A stretch of 64,000 nt of DNA. Origin: Kribbella rubisoli (GTDB lineage Bacteria > Actinomycetota > Actinomycetes > Propionibacteriales > Kribbellaceae). The stretch spans positions 62,001 through 126,000 of the forward strand of contig NZ_SHKR01000012.1 in NCBI RefSeq assembly GCF_004217145.1. Reading direction: 5' to 3'. Position 1 is the first letter of the stretch; each line of letters opens with the position of its first letter. The notes beneath the pieces were generated by a model. It saw only the letters and a program-made list of their open reading frames with translations, was not told the origin of the DNA and did not search any database. The position numbers and the translations under genes were made by a program. Of this stretch, positions 8,788 through 17,016 are shown piece after piece.

Positions 8788-8845
8788 TTGACGTTTCTTA
8801 CGGTGTAAGTCAGCCTTACGACGTAAGAGAGACTTACAACGTAAG
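8788..8845 (+). promoter_or_regulatory. Three phased 13-bp operators (TetR sites) with -35-like element
   Basis: Palindromes CTTACGGTGTAAG (8797-8809), CTTACGACGTAAG (8815-8827) and CTTACAACGTAAG (8833-8845) repeat with an exact 18-bp period, the last ending 9 bp before the ATG. A TTGACG hexamer at 8788-8793 fits a -35; no convincing -10 is seen at 17 bp. The consensus is CTTACRNYGTAAG. Repressor bound here would cover the whole promoter and ribosome-binding site. Confidence 0.85.
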
Positions 8846-8854
8846 GGGAAGACC

Positions 8855-9835
8855 ATGAAGGCCATCGTCCAGGACCACTACGGCTCACCCGACGTCCTCC
8901 GGTTCGCTGACGTCGACACCCCGAACGCGACCGGCGACCAAGTGCTCGTCCGGGTCCGCGCTGCCGCGCTCAACGCCCGCGACTGGCACGTCCTGCGCGG
9001 CGACCCGTACGTCGCCCGCGCGTCCGCGGATCTCGGCTGGCGCCGCCCGAACGAGCGCATCCGTGGCACCGACTTCGCCGGCACGGTCGAAGCGGTCGGC
9101 CCCGCGGTCACCCGTTTCCATCCCGGCGACGAGGTGTACGGCGACGCCGACGGCGCCTTCGCGGAGTACGTCTGCGCCCCCGAGCACCGGATCGAAAGCA
9201 AGCCCGCCAACCTCACCTTCGAGCAAGCAGCGGCGATGCCGCTGGCCGCCAACACCGCGCTGATCGGCATCCGCGATGTCGCGAAACTCCAACCAGGCCA
9301 GGAGATTCTCATCAACGGCGCGTCCGGCGGCGTCGGTACCTTCGCCGTCCAGCTCGCCAAGGCGTACGGCGCGACCGTCACCGGCGTCTGCAGCTGGCGG
9401 AACCTCGAGCTGGTCCGATCGGCCGGCGCCGACGAGCTGATCGACTACACCACGACCGACTTCGCCCGCGCGGATCGCCGGTACGACGTCGTACTCGACC
9501 TGGTCGGCAATCGCTCGCTGTCCGACCTCCGCCGCGTCCTGAAGCCCGGTGGTCTGCTGGTCTTGTCAGGCGGCGGGGTCTACAAGGGCGGGAGCCTGTT
9601 CGGCCCGATGGGCTTGATGATGCGCGGCAAGCTGCTGTCGCCGTTCGCCGGTCGCCGGATCGTCCTACTGACGGTGAAAGCGAGCCGGCAGAACCTCGCG
9701 ACTCTGCGCGAGTTTGCCGAGGCCGGGAAGGTCACGCCGATCATCGACCGCACCTACCCGCTCGCTGCGACCGCCGACGCAATGCGTTACCTGGAAGGCG
9801 AACACGCCCGCGCGAAGGTCGTCATCACCGTCTGA
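8855..9835 (+). CDS. NAD(P)-dependent zinc-less alcohol dehydrogenase / quinone oxidoreductase
   Basis: 326 aa of the medium-chain dehydrogenase family: N-terminal GroES-like domain (residues 1-130, with the AGTVEAVG stretch) and a Rossmann domain with the nucleotide motif GASGGVGTFAVQ near residue 153. The cysteine ligands for catalytic and structural zinc are missing, which places it with the quinone oxidoreductase/enoyl-reductase-like branch. It reduces an alpha,beta-unsaturated carbonyl or quinone with NADPH in the family. AAGGGGAAG precedes the ATG. It is probably induced by a reactive small molecule through the upstream TetR protein. Its 3' end overlaps the convergent LanC-like gene by 11 bp. 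Confidence 0.9.
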   Translation: MKAIVQDHYGSPDVLRFADVDTPNATGDQVLVRVRAAALNARDWHVLRGDPYVARASADLGWRRPNERIRGTDFAGTVEAVGPAVTRFHPGDEVYGDADGAFAEYVCAPEHRIESKPANLTFEQAAAMPLAANTALIGIRDVAKLQPGQEILINGASGGVGTFAVQLAKAYGATVTGVCSWRNLELVRSAGADELIDYTTTDFARADRRYDVVLDLVGNRSLSDLRRVLKPGGLLVLSGGGVYKGGSLFGPMGLMMRGKLLSPFAGRRIVLLTVKASRQNLATLREFAEAGKVTPIIDRTYPLAATADAMRYLEGEHARAKVVITV

Positions 9836-11105
9836 GCGCCCACCAGTTGTCCATCCGCTCCACAACCCGCTGATCGCCGCCCAGCACCCGCTGAAGCCGG
9901 AACAGGTACGCCGCGATCCCGGCCGCTCCCTGCATCCAGCCGACCCCAGGCGGCAGCAGCGGATCCTCGTTGCGATGCTCGATGAATCGCCAGTACGCGT
10001 GACTGCCGTCGTGATGGGCGTGGTCGAGCAGCGTGTCACCCATCAGTACGGCGAACTCCAGGTCCTGGTCGTCGCCGGTGTCCAGGAACGCGTCGCCGAC
10101 TCCCGCGGTACCGCAGCAGCGTCCGTCGTTGTCCCAGAAGCCGGGGTGCAGTCGCTCGGGGATCCCGGAGTACCGGACGCTGTCGAGACAACGCTGATGC
10201 CACGTCTCCGGGGTTTCGCCTGCCACCTCTTTCACGTCGGCGTACTCGAGCGCGCTGAACAGCAACGCCGTCCCCGCCCCGCCGTGGCACCAGTTATAGG
10301 TGAACTCGTCGCCATGCCGCTCGGCCCACGGAATCACTCGCGCGACCCGGAAACCCTTGTCGTCGTTGATTCCGATGCTGACCAGATGCTCGGCCCCGCG
10401 CTGTGCCACGTCGATGAGTTCGGGCCGGTCGAGGTCCACGCCCGCCACTGCCAGCGCCGTCGCGATCCCGGCCAGGCCGTGCGTGAAGTTCGGCATCTCG
10501 GTCGGCTCGTCGGACCGGAACCGCCGCGACACGAACTGCCAGTTCACCCCGCGAGGGGTCTCCTCCTTTTCGCCCAGCACCACGTCGGCCGCATGCGACG
10601 CAAGCGCCGACGCGTCCGAGCCGCGGCGCATCGCCCACACCGCGCCGAGGAGGACAGCAGAGGTGCCGAGGGTGACGTCGTTCGCGAACGCACCCGGCTC
10701 GTACCGCGGCTCGTCGAGGAAGCTCTCCGGCCAGCCGTCATCTGTCGCGAGGTCCCGGATCCGCTGCAGCGCGGCGTCCGTACCCGGCTCCTCGAGGGCG
10801 CTCAGGATCCCGATCGAGCTGACCTCACCGTCGAAGAACGTGGTCGACCTGTCCTTCGGGACGAGCGCACGGATGCGGTCGGCGATCCCAGTCGCAAGAT
10901 CCTGCTCGGCGCTCGTCCACGGACGGGTCAGACGGATCTCTGCCAAGGTGTAGGCGAGCCCGCCGATACCGCTGTGCATGCCGTCGATGTATTCGACGGG
11001 TTTGTCGCCACCCGCGGCCTCGGGGATCCACGGCCCGTCGTCGTCCCACTGGACCTGGTTCCGCACCCACGCCCAGGCCGCCTCGGCCACATCGCCGTAC
11101 GTCAT
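9825..11105 (-). CDS. Stand-alone LanC-like protein (CCG type)
   Basis: 426 aa; the ATG at 11105 overlaps the upstream stop as ATGA. The alpha/alpha toroid of LanC proteins is marked by repeated GxxG helices: NFTHGLAGIA, NWCHGGAG (Cys273), RCCGTAGVGD (Cys330, Cys331) and GWMQGAAGIA. Classic cyclases bind zinc with Cys, Cys and His (CHG). Here the His is replaced by Cys, as in the CCG enzymes related to ProcM. No LanB/LanM dehydratase, transporter or precursor peptide is nearby, so a lanthipeptide pathway is not supported. A role in adding thiols to dehydroamino acids, as eukaryotic LanCL does, is possible. Confidence 0.8.
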   Translation of the reverse strand: MTYGDVAEAAWAWVRNQVQWDDDGPWIPEAAGGDKPVEYIDGMHSGIGGLAYTLAEIRLTRPWTSAEQDLATGIADRIRALVPKDRSTTFFDGEVSSIGILSALEEPGTDAALQRIRDLATDDGWPESFLDEPRYEPGAFANDVTLGTSAVLLGAVWAMRRGSDASALASHAADVVLGEKEETPRGVNWQFVSRRFRSDEPTEMPNFTHGLAGIATALAVAGVDLDRPELIDVAQRGAEHLVSIGINDDKGFRVARVIPWAERHGDEFTYNWCHGGAGTALLFSALEYADVKEVAGETPETWHQRCLDSVRYSGIPERLHPGFWDNDGRCCGTAGVGDAFLDTGDDQDLEFAVLMGDTLLDHAHHDGSHAYWRFIEHRNEDPLLPPGVGWMQGAAGIAAYLFRLQRVLGGDQRVVERMDNWWALRR

Positions 11106-11620
11106 GGCTTGGCATTCCGCATCCGGATCCCGCTCCATTCGAGGGTGCTTGCGACGGTCTCGGCCCAGAAGTCGTGCAGTCGCCGCAGGACCCGCAGCTG
11201 GATGCCGGCCTCCTCGTGCAGTGCGAACAGGTCGCCGACACGTTCGGCCGGGCCGAGCGGCCGGACCTCGGTCGTCGCGACCACCGCGGCGTCATGCTCG
11301 ACGAACTCGTCGGCCGGGAGCCGGTACGCGTACAGCTCGACCGAGCGGATCGCGTCCAGCCAGCCGTACTCGACGGCGTGTACGCGGGTGCCGGAGCCGG
11401 CGCCGATGATGCGGTCGCGGTCCTCGGGAGTCGTCGCGGGGCCCACCCATGCCATCGCACGGGGGCACTGCCGCGGGAACCAGTAGTCGGGGGCGCGGTC
11501 GTGGCCGACAGCCCAGACGTACGGCGTGACCTCCCCGTTCGTCTGCGCGACGTACGGGCGGAAGGTCGTGATCGTCGGATCTTCGGAGAAGTGCAGAACC
11601 TCACCAGCTGCCGGACGCAT
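11102..11620 (-). CDS. DUF6886 family protein
   Basis: 172 aa beginning MRPAAGEVLHFSEDPTI. The phrase LHFSEDP followed by F.P, a conserved VWAV stretch and YWFPRQCPRAMAW match what I remember of the uncharacterised DUF6886 family, also found in Bacillus. No signal peptide. Its TGA overlaps the ATG of the LanC-like gene (ATGA), so both are made from one message and may act together. A TAAGCT -10 (11633-11628) lies 7 nt before the ATG, suggesting a leaderless mRNA. Biochemical function is unknown. Confidence 0.75.
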   Translation of the reverse strand: MRPAAGEVLHFSEDPTITTFRPYVAQTNGEVTPYVWAVGHDRAPDYWFPRQCPRAMAWVGPATTPEDRDRIIGAGSGTRVHAVEYGWLDAIRSVELYAYRLPADEFVEHDAAVVATTEVRPLGPAERVGDLFALHEEAGIQLRVLRRLHDFWAETVASTLEWSGIRMRNAKP

Positions 11621-11664
11621 GCGCCGCAGCTTAGCCGTGAGGCCAAGTCACTGCTCGGGGTTTA

Positions 11665-12564
11665 CTAGCCGGCGGTGTACGGGTTGAGGCCGCAGTGGTT
11701 GCGGAGCCACGGGTCCGGGTCGACCGCTTCGCCGCCGTCCGGGTGTACTTCGAAGTGCAGGTGCGGGCCGGTGGTGTTGCCGGTCATCCCGACCGCGCCG
11801 ACCTGGTCACCGGCGTACACGGTCTCGCCGACCGTCACGCTGAACTTCGACATGTGGTTGTACCAGGTGACGGTGCCGTCCTCGTGCCGGACCTGGACCT
11901 GACGCCCGTAGGGACCGGCCCAGTCGGCGAAGATCACGACGCCCTTCATCACGGCGCCGATCCGGGTGCCGATCGGGGCGGCGAAGTCGAGGCCGGTGTG
12001 GTTGTGGGCCCAGCGGCTGCCGCCCTGACCGAAGGTCGCGGTGATGTGGTAGCCGGTGACCATGATCTGGCAGCGGGTGGCCGACTCGCGGGCGGTCTTC
12101 GCGGCCAGCTCGGCCTTCGCCTTCGCGACGGCCAGGGCGCTCGCGCGCTTCGCGGTCAGTGCCTGGGTGGCGGTCAGCTTCGCGGCGCGGGCCTTGGCCA
12201 GCTGTGCGGCGGCGGACTGCTTCTTGGAGGTGTCGGCCAGCTGGACCCGGGAGGAGTCGCGGGTGGCGAGCTGGCGCGCCTGGATGCGTGCCGTCGTGAT
12301 GCCGGACAGCTGCTGACCGCTGTCCAGGCTCAGCGCGGCAAGGTTCACCGCGGAGTTCGCCTGGGTGGGCGATGCCAGCGTGCTGGCACTGAAGCCGACA
12401 GCTCCGGCTGCCGCGGCGAGCGCGGCGGTCAGACCGACGATCTGGGTACTGCTGGGGGTATTACGCCTGGCGACGCGATGCTTGGCACTATGACGTCCTG
12501 CGCCGGGTTTGCGCGCAGCGTTGCCGGGCGTGACGCGGTCTCCCGCGGCACGGTGCTGGGACAC
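11665..12564 (-). CDS. Secreted M23 family peptidoglycan endopeptidase
   Basis: 299 aa from GTG 12564 with GAAAGG upstream. A basic N-terminus (1-38) is followed by a hydrophobic segment (about 40-62) acting as signal or anchor, an Ala/Lys-rich helical linker (coiled-coil-like, about 100-160), and a C-terminal LytM domain. The domain has zinc ligands in HTGLDF and HLHFEVHP. LytM enzymes cut peptide cross-bridges of the wall. A reverse-strand M23 gene between pcrA and sucC is also present in M. tuberculosis (Rv0950c), so this is a conserved backbone gene. It has its own promoter and a 5' leader of about 95 nt. Confidence 0.93.
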   Translation of the reverse strand: MSQHRAAGDRVTPGNAARKPGAGRHSAKHRVARRNTPSSTQIVGLTAALAAAAGAVGFSASTLASPTQANSAVNLAALSLDSGQQLSGITTARIQARQLATRDSSRVQLADTSKKQSAAAQLAKARAAKLTATQALTAKRASALAVAKAKAELAAKTARESATRCQIMVTGYHITATFGQGGSRWAHNHTGLDFAAPIGTRIGAVMKGVVIFADWAGPYGRQVQVRHEDGTVTWYNHMSKFSVTVGETVYAGDQVGAVGMTGNTTGPHLHFEVHPDGGEAVDPDPWLRNHCGLNPYTAG

Positions 12565-12662
12565 AACGTGGCCTTTCGGTCACAGGGGAGGGGCTTGAGA
12601 AAGAGCTAGGGAGGCTCTTCCCATCCCTGGTCGGGGGTTTATTCCCGCTAGGGACCTGACGG

Positions 12663-12691
12663 ACGATAACGGATCAGTCACGGGACCACAA
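12663..12691 (-). promoter_or_regulatory. Promoter of the M23 peptidase gene
   Basis: On the reverse strand, TTGTGG (12691-12686), 17-nt spacer, TATCGT (12668-12663). It predicts a start near 12656 and a leader of roughly 95 nt containing AAGAGC/GCTCTT and CCTAGCGGG-type short pairings. I could not match the leader to the c-di-AMP riboswitch often found before actinobacterial wall hydrolases. Confidence 0.55.
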
Positions 12692-12784
12692 ACCCTGTCC
12701 CAGCGTTTTCCCCATCACCTTCACGAAACTTTTGCATGCGCGCCTGCACGTGCATCGGCCGTGAGCGCGAAGAAGGCTGACCGG

Positions 12785-13639
12785 TCAGGCAGTTTTGGGC
12801 TGTTCGTCGAGGTGGGCCAGCATCCCGGTGATCCGGTGCACGACCTCGCCGTGGAACGGCAGCGACAGGTGACCGACCCCGTGCACGCGGACATTGCTCG
12901 CCAGCAGGTCGGGATGCCGGATCCGGGCCCGCCGCTGCGGCACGATCAGCTGGTCGACGTCGCTGTAGAACGCGACGAACCTGGTCCGGCAGTCCGGCGC
13001 CGGCTCGGCCAGCTCGGCCATCAGCTCGCTGTCCGGCCGGACCTGCTTCACCAGCGGCCACGGCAGCAGCTTCGCCGCCACGGTGCCTTGGTGCGGCGTA
13101 CCGAGCGTGACGCAGGTGTGCACGCGCTCGTCCCCGCCGAGCCGCTGGACGTAGTACCGCGCGATCAGTCCGCCCAGGCTGTGCCCGATGACATGGATCT
13201 GGTCCGACCCGGACTCCTCGCAGATCGCCTCGATCTCCCGGCCCATCCGCTCCGCGGTACGACGGACGTCCAGCGTCAGGGGTGAGTACGAGAACGTGTG
13301 GATGCTGCTGAACCCGCGGCGGACCAGGTGCCGGCGCATCAGCGCGAAGATCGTGTGGTTGTCGATGATCCCGTGCGCCAGCAGGATCGGCGTACCGGCG
13401 GCGCGTACGTCGCTGACCAGCAGGCCGCGCTGTGCTGGACCGAGGCCGGCCAGGTTCAGCCGGGACGGGAGCGCCCGCGAGCTGGTGCCGACCAGGCCGA
13501 GCGGATACATCGCCAGGTGCGTGGTCAACCAGCCGATCTCGACGGCGGCACCCTGCAGCACGCTGGGCGAGAGTGCGGAGCGGGCGCCGTACGCGAGTCC
13601 GTCGAGCGCGCCGCGGAGGTCGTCCTGCCAGGAACCCAT
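12785..13639 (-). CDS. Triacylglycerol lipase-like alpha/beta hydrolase
   Basis: 284 aa from ATG 13639 (MGSWQDDLRG), with GAGGAG 6-9 nt upstream; the frame stays open 5' but without similarity. Features are the ILLAHGIIDN oxyanion region, the nucleophile in IGHSLGGLIARYY, an aspartate in SDVDQLI and a histidine in GVGHLSLPFH. This is the lipase/palmitoyl-thioesterase-like family that acts on acyl esters. No clear signal peptide, although a hydrophobic stretch near residue 38 may associate with membrane. Its stop lies in a 12-bp perfect palindrome (12777-12788). Confidence 0.85.
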   Translation of the reverse strand: MGSWQDDLRGALDGLAYGARSALSPSVLQGAAVEIGWLTTHLAMYPLGLVGTSSRALPSRLNLAGLGPAQRGLLVSDVRAAGTPILLAHGIIDNHTIFALMRRHLVRRGFSSIHTFSYSPLTLDVRRTAERMGREIEAICEESGSDQIHVIGHSLGGLIARYYVQRLGGDERVHTCVTLGTPHQGTVAAKLLPWPLVKQVRPDSELMAELAEPAPDCRTRFVAFYSDVDQLIVPQRRARIRHPDLLASNVRVHGVGHLSLPFHGEVVHRITGMLAHLDEQPKTA

Positions 13640-13774
13640 GGGCGACTCCTCACACAAACCAGACCCCCCGATTGGTCCGATCGCTTTCAACGGTAACCGG
13701 TTCCCACCGTGCGTGGCGGGGAACACACGGCTCCGTGTCTTATCCGTGAGGTTCTCACCGGTTAGCCTGCGAGC

Positions 13775-14194
13775 ATGCCTGCTACGAGCCCGTTGCGCGT
13801 CGTCGTCGCCAAGCCCGGTCTGGACGGTCACGACCGCGGCGCCAAGGTCGTGGCCCGCGCGCTGCGCGACGCCGGCATGGAGGTCATCTACACCGGACTG
13901 CACCAGACGCCGGAGCAGATCGTCGAGACCGCGATCGCGGAGGATGCGGACGCGATCGGGCTGTCGGTGCTGTCCGGAGCGCACATGACGCTGTTCAAGC
14001 GCGTGCGCGAGCTGCTGGCCGAGCGGGACGCCGAGGACATCGTGGTGTTCGGCGGCGGCATCATCCCGGACGCCGATCTGGAGCCGTTGGCCGAGCTCGG
14101 CGTGCACAAGATCTTCACCCCCGGCGCGACCACCACCGAGATCGTCGAGTGGGTCCGCGGCAACGTCGGCGACGCCTCGGCATCCCCTGCCTGA
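13775..14194 (+). CDS. Cobalamin-binding domain protein (methylmalonyl-CoA mutase C-terminal domain type)
   Basis: 139 aa that is all B12-binding domain: the DxHxxG cobalt-ligand motif is DGHDRG at residues 17-22, followed by the SVLSGAHM and VFGGGIIPD nucleotide-tail-binding strands. In separate-subunit mutases the small subunit supplies the coenzyme B12 site to a catalytic TIM-barrel subunit. No large subunit is encoded in the window. The ATG lies 6 nt after TAGCCT (13763-13768), with TTATCC 17 bp further upstream, so the message is probably leaderless. Confidence 0.92.
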   Translation: MPATSPLRVVVAKPGLDGHDRGAKVVARALRDAGMEVIYTGLHQTPEQIVETAIAEDADAIGLSVLSGAHMTLFKRVRELLAERDAEDIVVFGGGIIPDADLEPLAELGVHKIFTPGATTTEIVEWVRGNVGDASASPA

Positions 14195-14522
14195 GGTCCT
14201 ACTGGAGTCGCGAATCCGCTCCGGAGCGTGATGGCGACTGCCCGGAGTCGTTCTGAACAGTCCTGCCCGGTTCAGCCAGGTTACTAATCGGTAATACCGA
14301 ATCGTTAGGAAATGCCCGGTTGTGCGGGCTTCCCAAACGCGGTCGCATACAGCCATGCGGCTGTCCGTTTCAGAGACCGTCGATGGGACTGTGTGTGGCT
14401 CAGAACACATCGGCCCCGTTCTCGGTTACTGTCCGGACATGGCGGATCGCAGTGCGGTGGGGGTCTGCGATCTACCGGGCCGGACCAAGCTATACGTCCC
14501 ATCGGGAGAGGGCAGGTAAACG
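14195..14522 (+). promoter_or_regulatory. 328-bp control region of the sugar ABC operon
   Basis: No convincing gene. It holds an 11-bp palindromic core CGGTAATACCG (14289-14299) inside an AT-richer patch, a GCCCG/CGGGC hairpin (14314-14318/14325-14329) and an ACAGCC/GGCTGT hairpin (14349-14364). The palindrome is a candidate LacI-type operator for sugar induction, but no regulator gene is adjacent. Confidence 0.35.
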
Positions 14523-15845
14523 ATGAGGTTTGAACGATCACACGCACGCAGGACGGCCTTTGTGGCTGTCGCAAGCAGCCTGGCGCTGCTCGCCACCGCG
14601 TGTGGTAGTGGCGACGACGGAAGCAGCAGCGGTGGGGGCAGCTCGGCCGCCGCGCTCGAGGGCCGGGGGCCGATCACCCTTGCCAGCGGCAAGGACACGT
14701 CGGGCAACCTGCAGCACCAGCTCGACGCCTGGAACTCGTCGCACCCGAACGAGAAGGTCGAGCTCAAGGAGCTGCCCGACGACGCCGACGCGCAGCGGCA
14801 GCAGATGGTCCAGAACGCGCAGAACCAGTCCGACGCGTACAGCGTGCTGGTGATGGACGTCGTCTGGACGTCGGAGTTCGCGGCGAACCAGTGGATCAGC
14901 CAGATCCCCGAGGACAAGGTGCCCGACCTGGGCAAGCTGGTCCCCGCGACGGTGGAGACCGCGAAGTACCGCGACAAGCTGTACGGCGTGCCGATCACCT
15001 CCGACGGTGGTCTGCTCTACTACCGCAAGGACCTGTTGACGGCGGCCGGTATCACCGACGCGCCGAAGACCTGGGACGAGCTGCTGGCCGACTGCCAGAA
15101 GGTCGCCGCGACCCCGGGTGGCAAGGGCATGAGCTGCTACGCGGGTCAGTTCGAGAAGTACGAGGGCCTCACGGTCAACTTCTCGGAGGCAGTCAACTCC
15201 GCCGGCGGCGAGATCGTCGACAAGGACGGCAAGCCGAACGTCGACACCCCGGAGGCGCTGGCCGGTCTCCAGGAGCTCCAGAACGGCTTCAAGACCGGAG
15301 CGATCCCGAAGGCAGCCATCACCTACAAGGAAGAGGAGAGCCGGCGCGCGTTCCAGGACGGCAAGCTGCTGTTCCTGCGCAACTGGCCCTACGTCTACTC
15401 GCTGGCGAACAAGACCGACGGTTCGTCGAAGATCGCCGGCAAGTTCGCGGTCGCGCCGTTGCCGGGCAAGGACGGCCCGGGTGTCTCGTCGCTGGGCGGT
15501 CACGACTATGCGATCAGCTCGTTCGCCAAGAACAAGGCGACGGCGATGGACTTCATCAACTTCATGGCCAGCGAAGCCCAGCAGAAGGACAACCTGGCGA
15601 AGACGTCGCTGGCGCCGACGTGGGCCTCGCTGTACGACGACCCTGCGCTGACCAAGCAGTTCCCGTACCTGCCGCAGCTGAAGGCATCGATCGCGTCCGC
15701 GCAGCCGCGGCCGCGAGTGGTCAAGTACGGCGATGTCACGGCAGCGATCCAGCAGGCGGCGTACGACGCCTTGAGTAAGCAGTCGGATCCCAAGGCGGCG
15801 CTGGCTGCCCTGCAGACCAAGCTGCAATCGCTCATCACGCAATGA
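14523..15845 (+). CDS. Sugar ABC transporter substrate-binding lipoprotein
   Basis: 440 aa. A twin-basic n-region, hydrophobic segment and lipobox LLATAC give a lipoprotein modified at Cys27, followed by a Gly/Ser-rich spacer. The rest is the bacterial extracellular solute-binding family 1 fold (two lobes, with the WDELLADCQKV and GGHDYAISSFAKN hinges). It captures a maltose, trehalose or alpha-glucoside-like sugar outside the membrane for the two permeases downstream. The alpha-glucosidase at 18782 supports an oligosaccharide substrate. No ATPase is encoded here, so a shared MsiK-type ATPase elsewhere is likely. A strong hairpin separates it from the permeases. Confidence 0.93.
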   Translation: MRFERSHARRTAFVAVASSLALLATACGSGDDGSSSGGGSSAAALEGRGPITLASGKDTSGNLQHQLDAWNSSHPNEKVELKELPDDADAQRQQMVQNAQNQSDAYSVLVMDVVWTSEFAANQWISQIPEDKVPDLGKLVPATVETAKYRDKLYGVPITSDGGLLYYRKDLLTAAGITDAPKTWDELLADCQKVAATPGGKGMSCYAGQFEKYEGLTVNFSEAVNSAGGEIVDKDGKPNVDTPEALAGLQELQNGFKTGAIPKAAITYKEEESRRAFQDGKLLFLRNWPYVYSLANKTDGSSKIAGKFAVAPLPGKDGPGVSSLGGHDYAISSFAKNKATAMDFINFMASEAQQKDNLAKTSLAPTWASLYDDPALTKQFPYLPQLKASIASAQPRPRVVKYGDVTAAIQQAAYDALSKQSDPKAALAALQTKLQSLITQ

Positions 15846-15853
15846 CCGACGTG

Positions 15854-15898
15854 CCGGGGCCGGTGTGCGGTGAGACAGTGACCGCGCACCGGCCCCGG
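15854..15898 (+). terminator. Intercistronic stem-loop between binding protein and permeases
   Basis: Arms 15854-15871 and 15881-15898 pair over 18 bp with one G-U wobble and a 9-nt loop; no U tract follows. Such structures in sugar operons protect the upstream mRNA from 3' exonucleases or cause partial termination, giving more binding protein than permease. Confidence 0.75.
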
Positions 15899-15942
15899 TC
15901 AGTCCCTGCCCGGGTTCGCCCGGGAAGCGTTAGGAGGCGCAG

Positions 15943-17016
15943 GTGACTGCAACCGCGCCGGTCGCAGAACGGCCGGCCAAGGAACCGAAGCAACCGAAGC
16001 GGCAGCAACGGTTCAACGAGGGCACCGGCCGGCTGGCCGCGCTGCTCCTCTCGCCGACGCTGCTCGTGCTCGGGCTCGTCGTACTGTTCCCGATCATCTC
16101 CGCATTGCGTGAGTCGCTGTTCACCAGCGGCACGACGCTCGATGAGAACGGCTTCATCGTGAAGGGCTCGACGTTCGTCGGGCTGGACAACTATCTGGAC
16201 ATCTTCAAGGGCGACACCGGCCACCGGTTCTGGAACGCGTTCTACAACACGACGTTCTTCACCGTGGTGTGCGTCGTACTGGAGACGGTGCTCGGCGTCG
16301 CGATGGCGCTGATCATGCACAAGGCCTTCAAGGGCCGCGGTATCGTCCGGGCCAGCATCCTGGTCCCGTGGGCGATCCCGACCGTCGTGTCGGCGCTGCT
16401 GTGGAAGTGGATCTTCCAGGCCGACGGCATCGCCAACCAGTTGATCGGCACGCAGGTGCTGTGGTCCACCGAGGGCTGGCAGTCCAAGCTGTCGGTCATC
16501 ATCGCCGATACCTGGAAGACAGCTCCGTTCATCGGCTTGCTGGTCCTCGCAGGTCTGCAGACCATCCCGGCCGAGGTGTACGAGGCGGCCAAGGTCGACG
16601 GCGCGAGCGTCTGGAAGACCTTCACCCGGATTACGCTGCCGCTGGTGAAGCCGGCACTGCTGGTGGCAGTGCTGTTCCGGATCCTCGACACGCTGCGGAT
16701 CTTCGACCTGCCGTTCGTGCTGGTCGGCCCGCACAAGGACTCGGTCGAGACCTTGTCGATGCTCGCGTACGACCAAGCATTCAATACCCGCTACGGGCCG
16801 GCGGCCGCTTATGCGACGGTGCTGTTCGTCTACGTCGCCGTGGTCGCGTATGCCTTCGTGAAGATCCTCGGAGCAGATGTGATCGGTGAGGCCAGAGCCA
16901 GGAAGCCGGGTGGCGGCGGCGGTAACGGCAAGCGCTGGCGGAAGAAGAACGCGGCCCAAGGCGCGCCGAACACCGCGGTCGGCGCTGTCACTGTGTCAGG
17001 TGGAGGTGGACAGTAA
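15943..17016 (+). CDS. Sugar ABC transporter permease, MalF/UgpA type
   Basis: 357 aa from GTG 15943 with AGGAGG 5 nt upstream. Six or more membrane helices, beginning with LLLSPTLLVLGLVVLFPII. The cytoplasmic EAA loop reads EAAKVDGASVWKTFTRITLP, the docking site for the ATPase. The C-terminal tail (about residues 320-357) is unusually Gly/Lys/Arg-rich. Its TAA overlaps the ATG of the next permease by one base (TAATG), indicating translational coupling. It forms the membrane channel together with that protein. Confidence 0.94.
   Translation: MTATAPVAERPAKEPKQPKRQQRFNEGTGRLAALLLSPTLLVLGLVVLFPIISALRESLFTSGTTLDENGFIVKGSTFVGLDNYLDIFKGDTGHRFWNAFYNTTFFTVVCVVLETVLGVAMALIMHKAFKGRGIVRASILVPWAIPTVVSALLWKWIFQADGIANQLIGTQVLWSTEGWQSKLSVIIADTWKTAPFIGLLVLAGLQTIPAEVYEAAKVDGASVWKTFTRITLPLVKPALLVAVLFRILDTLRIFDLPFVLVGPHKDSVETLSMLAYDQAFNTRYGPAAAYATVLFVYVAVVAYAFVKILGADVIGEARARKPGGGGGNGKRWRKKNAAQGAPNTAVGAVTVSGGGGQ

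Noticed and set aside
9825..11620. Lanthipeptide biosynthetic cluster
   Set aside because: No dehydratase, precursor peptide, protease or transporter is present beside the LanC-like gene.
12565..12662. c-di-AMP (ydaO-type) riboswitch before the M23 peptidase
   Set aside because: The genomic context fits, but the leader is only about 95 nt and I could not find the conserved GGGGUGAA-type core; an Rfam RF00379 search would decide.
13640..14410. N-terminal extension of the lipase frame
   Set aside because: It runs antisense through the B12-binding gene; ATG 13639 has a good ribosome-binding site and begins the hydrolase fold.
14305..14574. Several 60-90 codon frames in the leader of the sugar ABC operon
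   Set aside because: They occur in all frames, lack ribosome-binding sites and contain the small hairpins; better explained as a regulatory leader.
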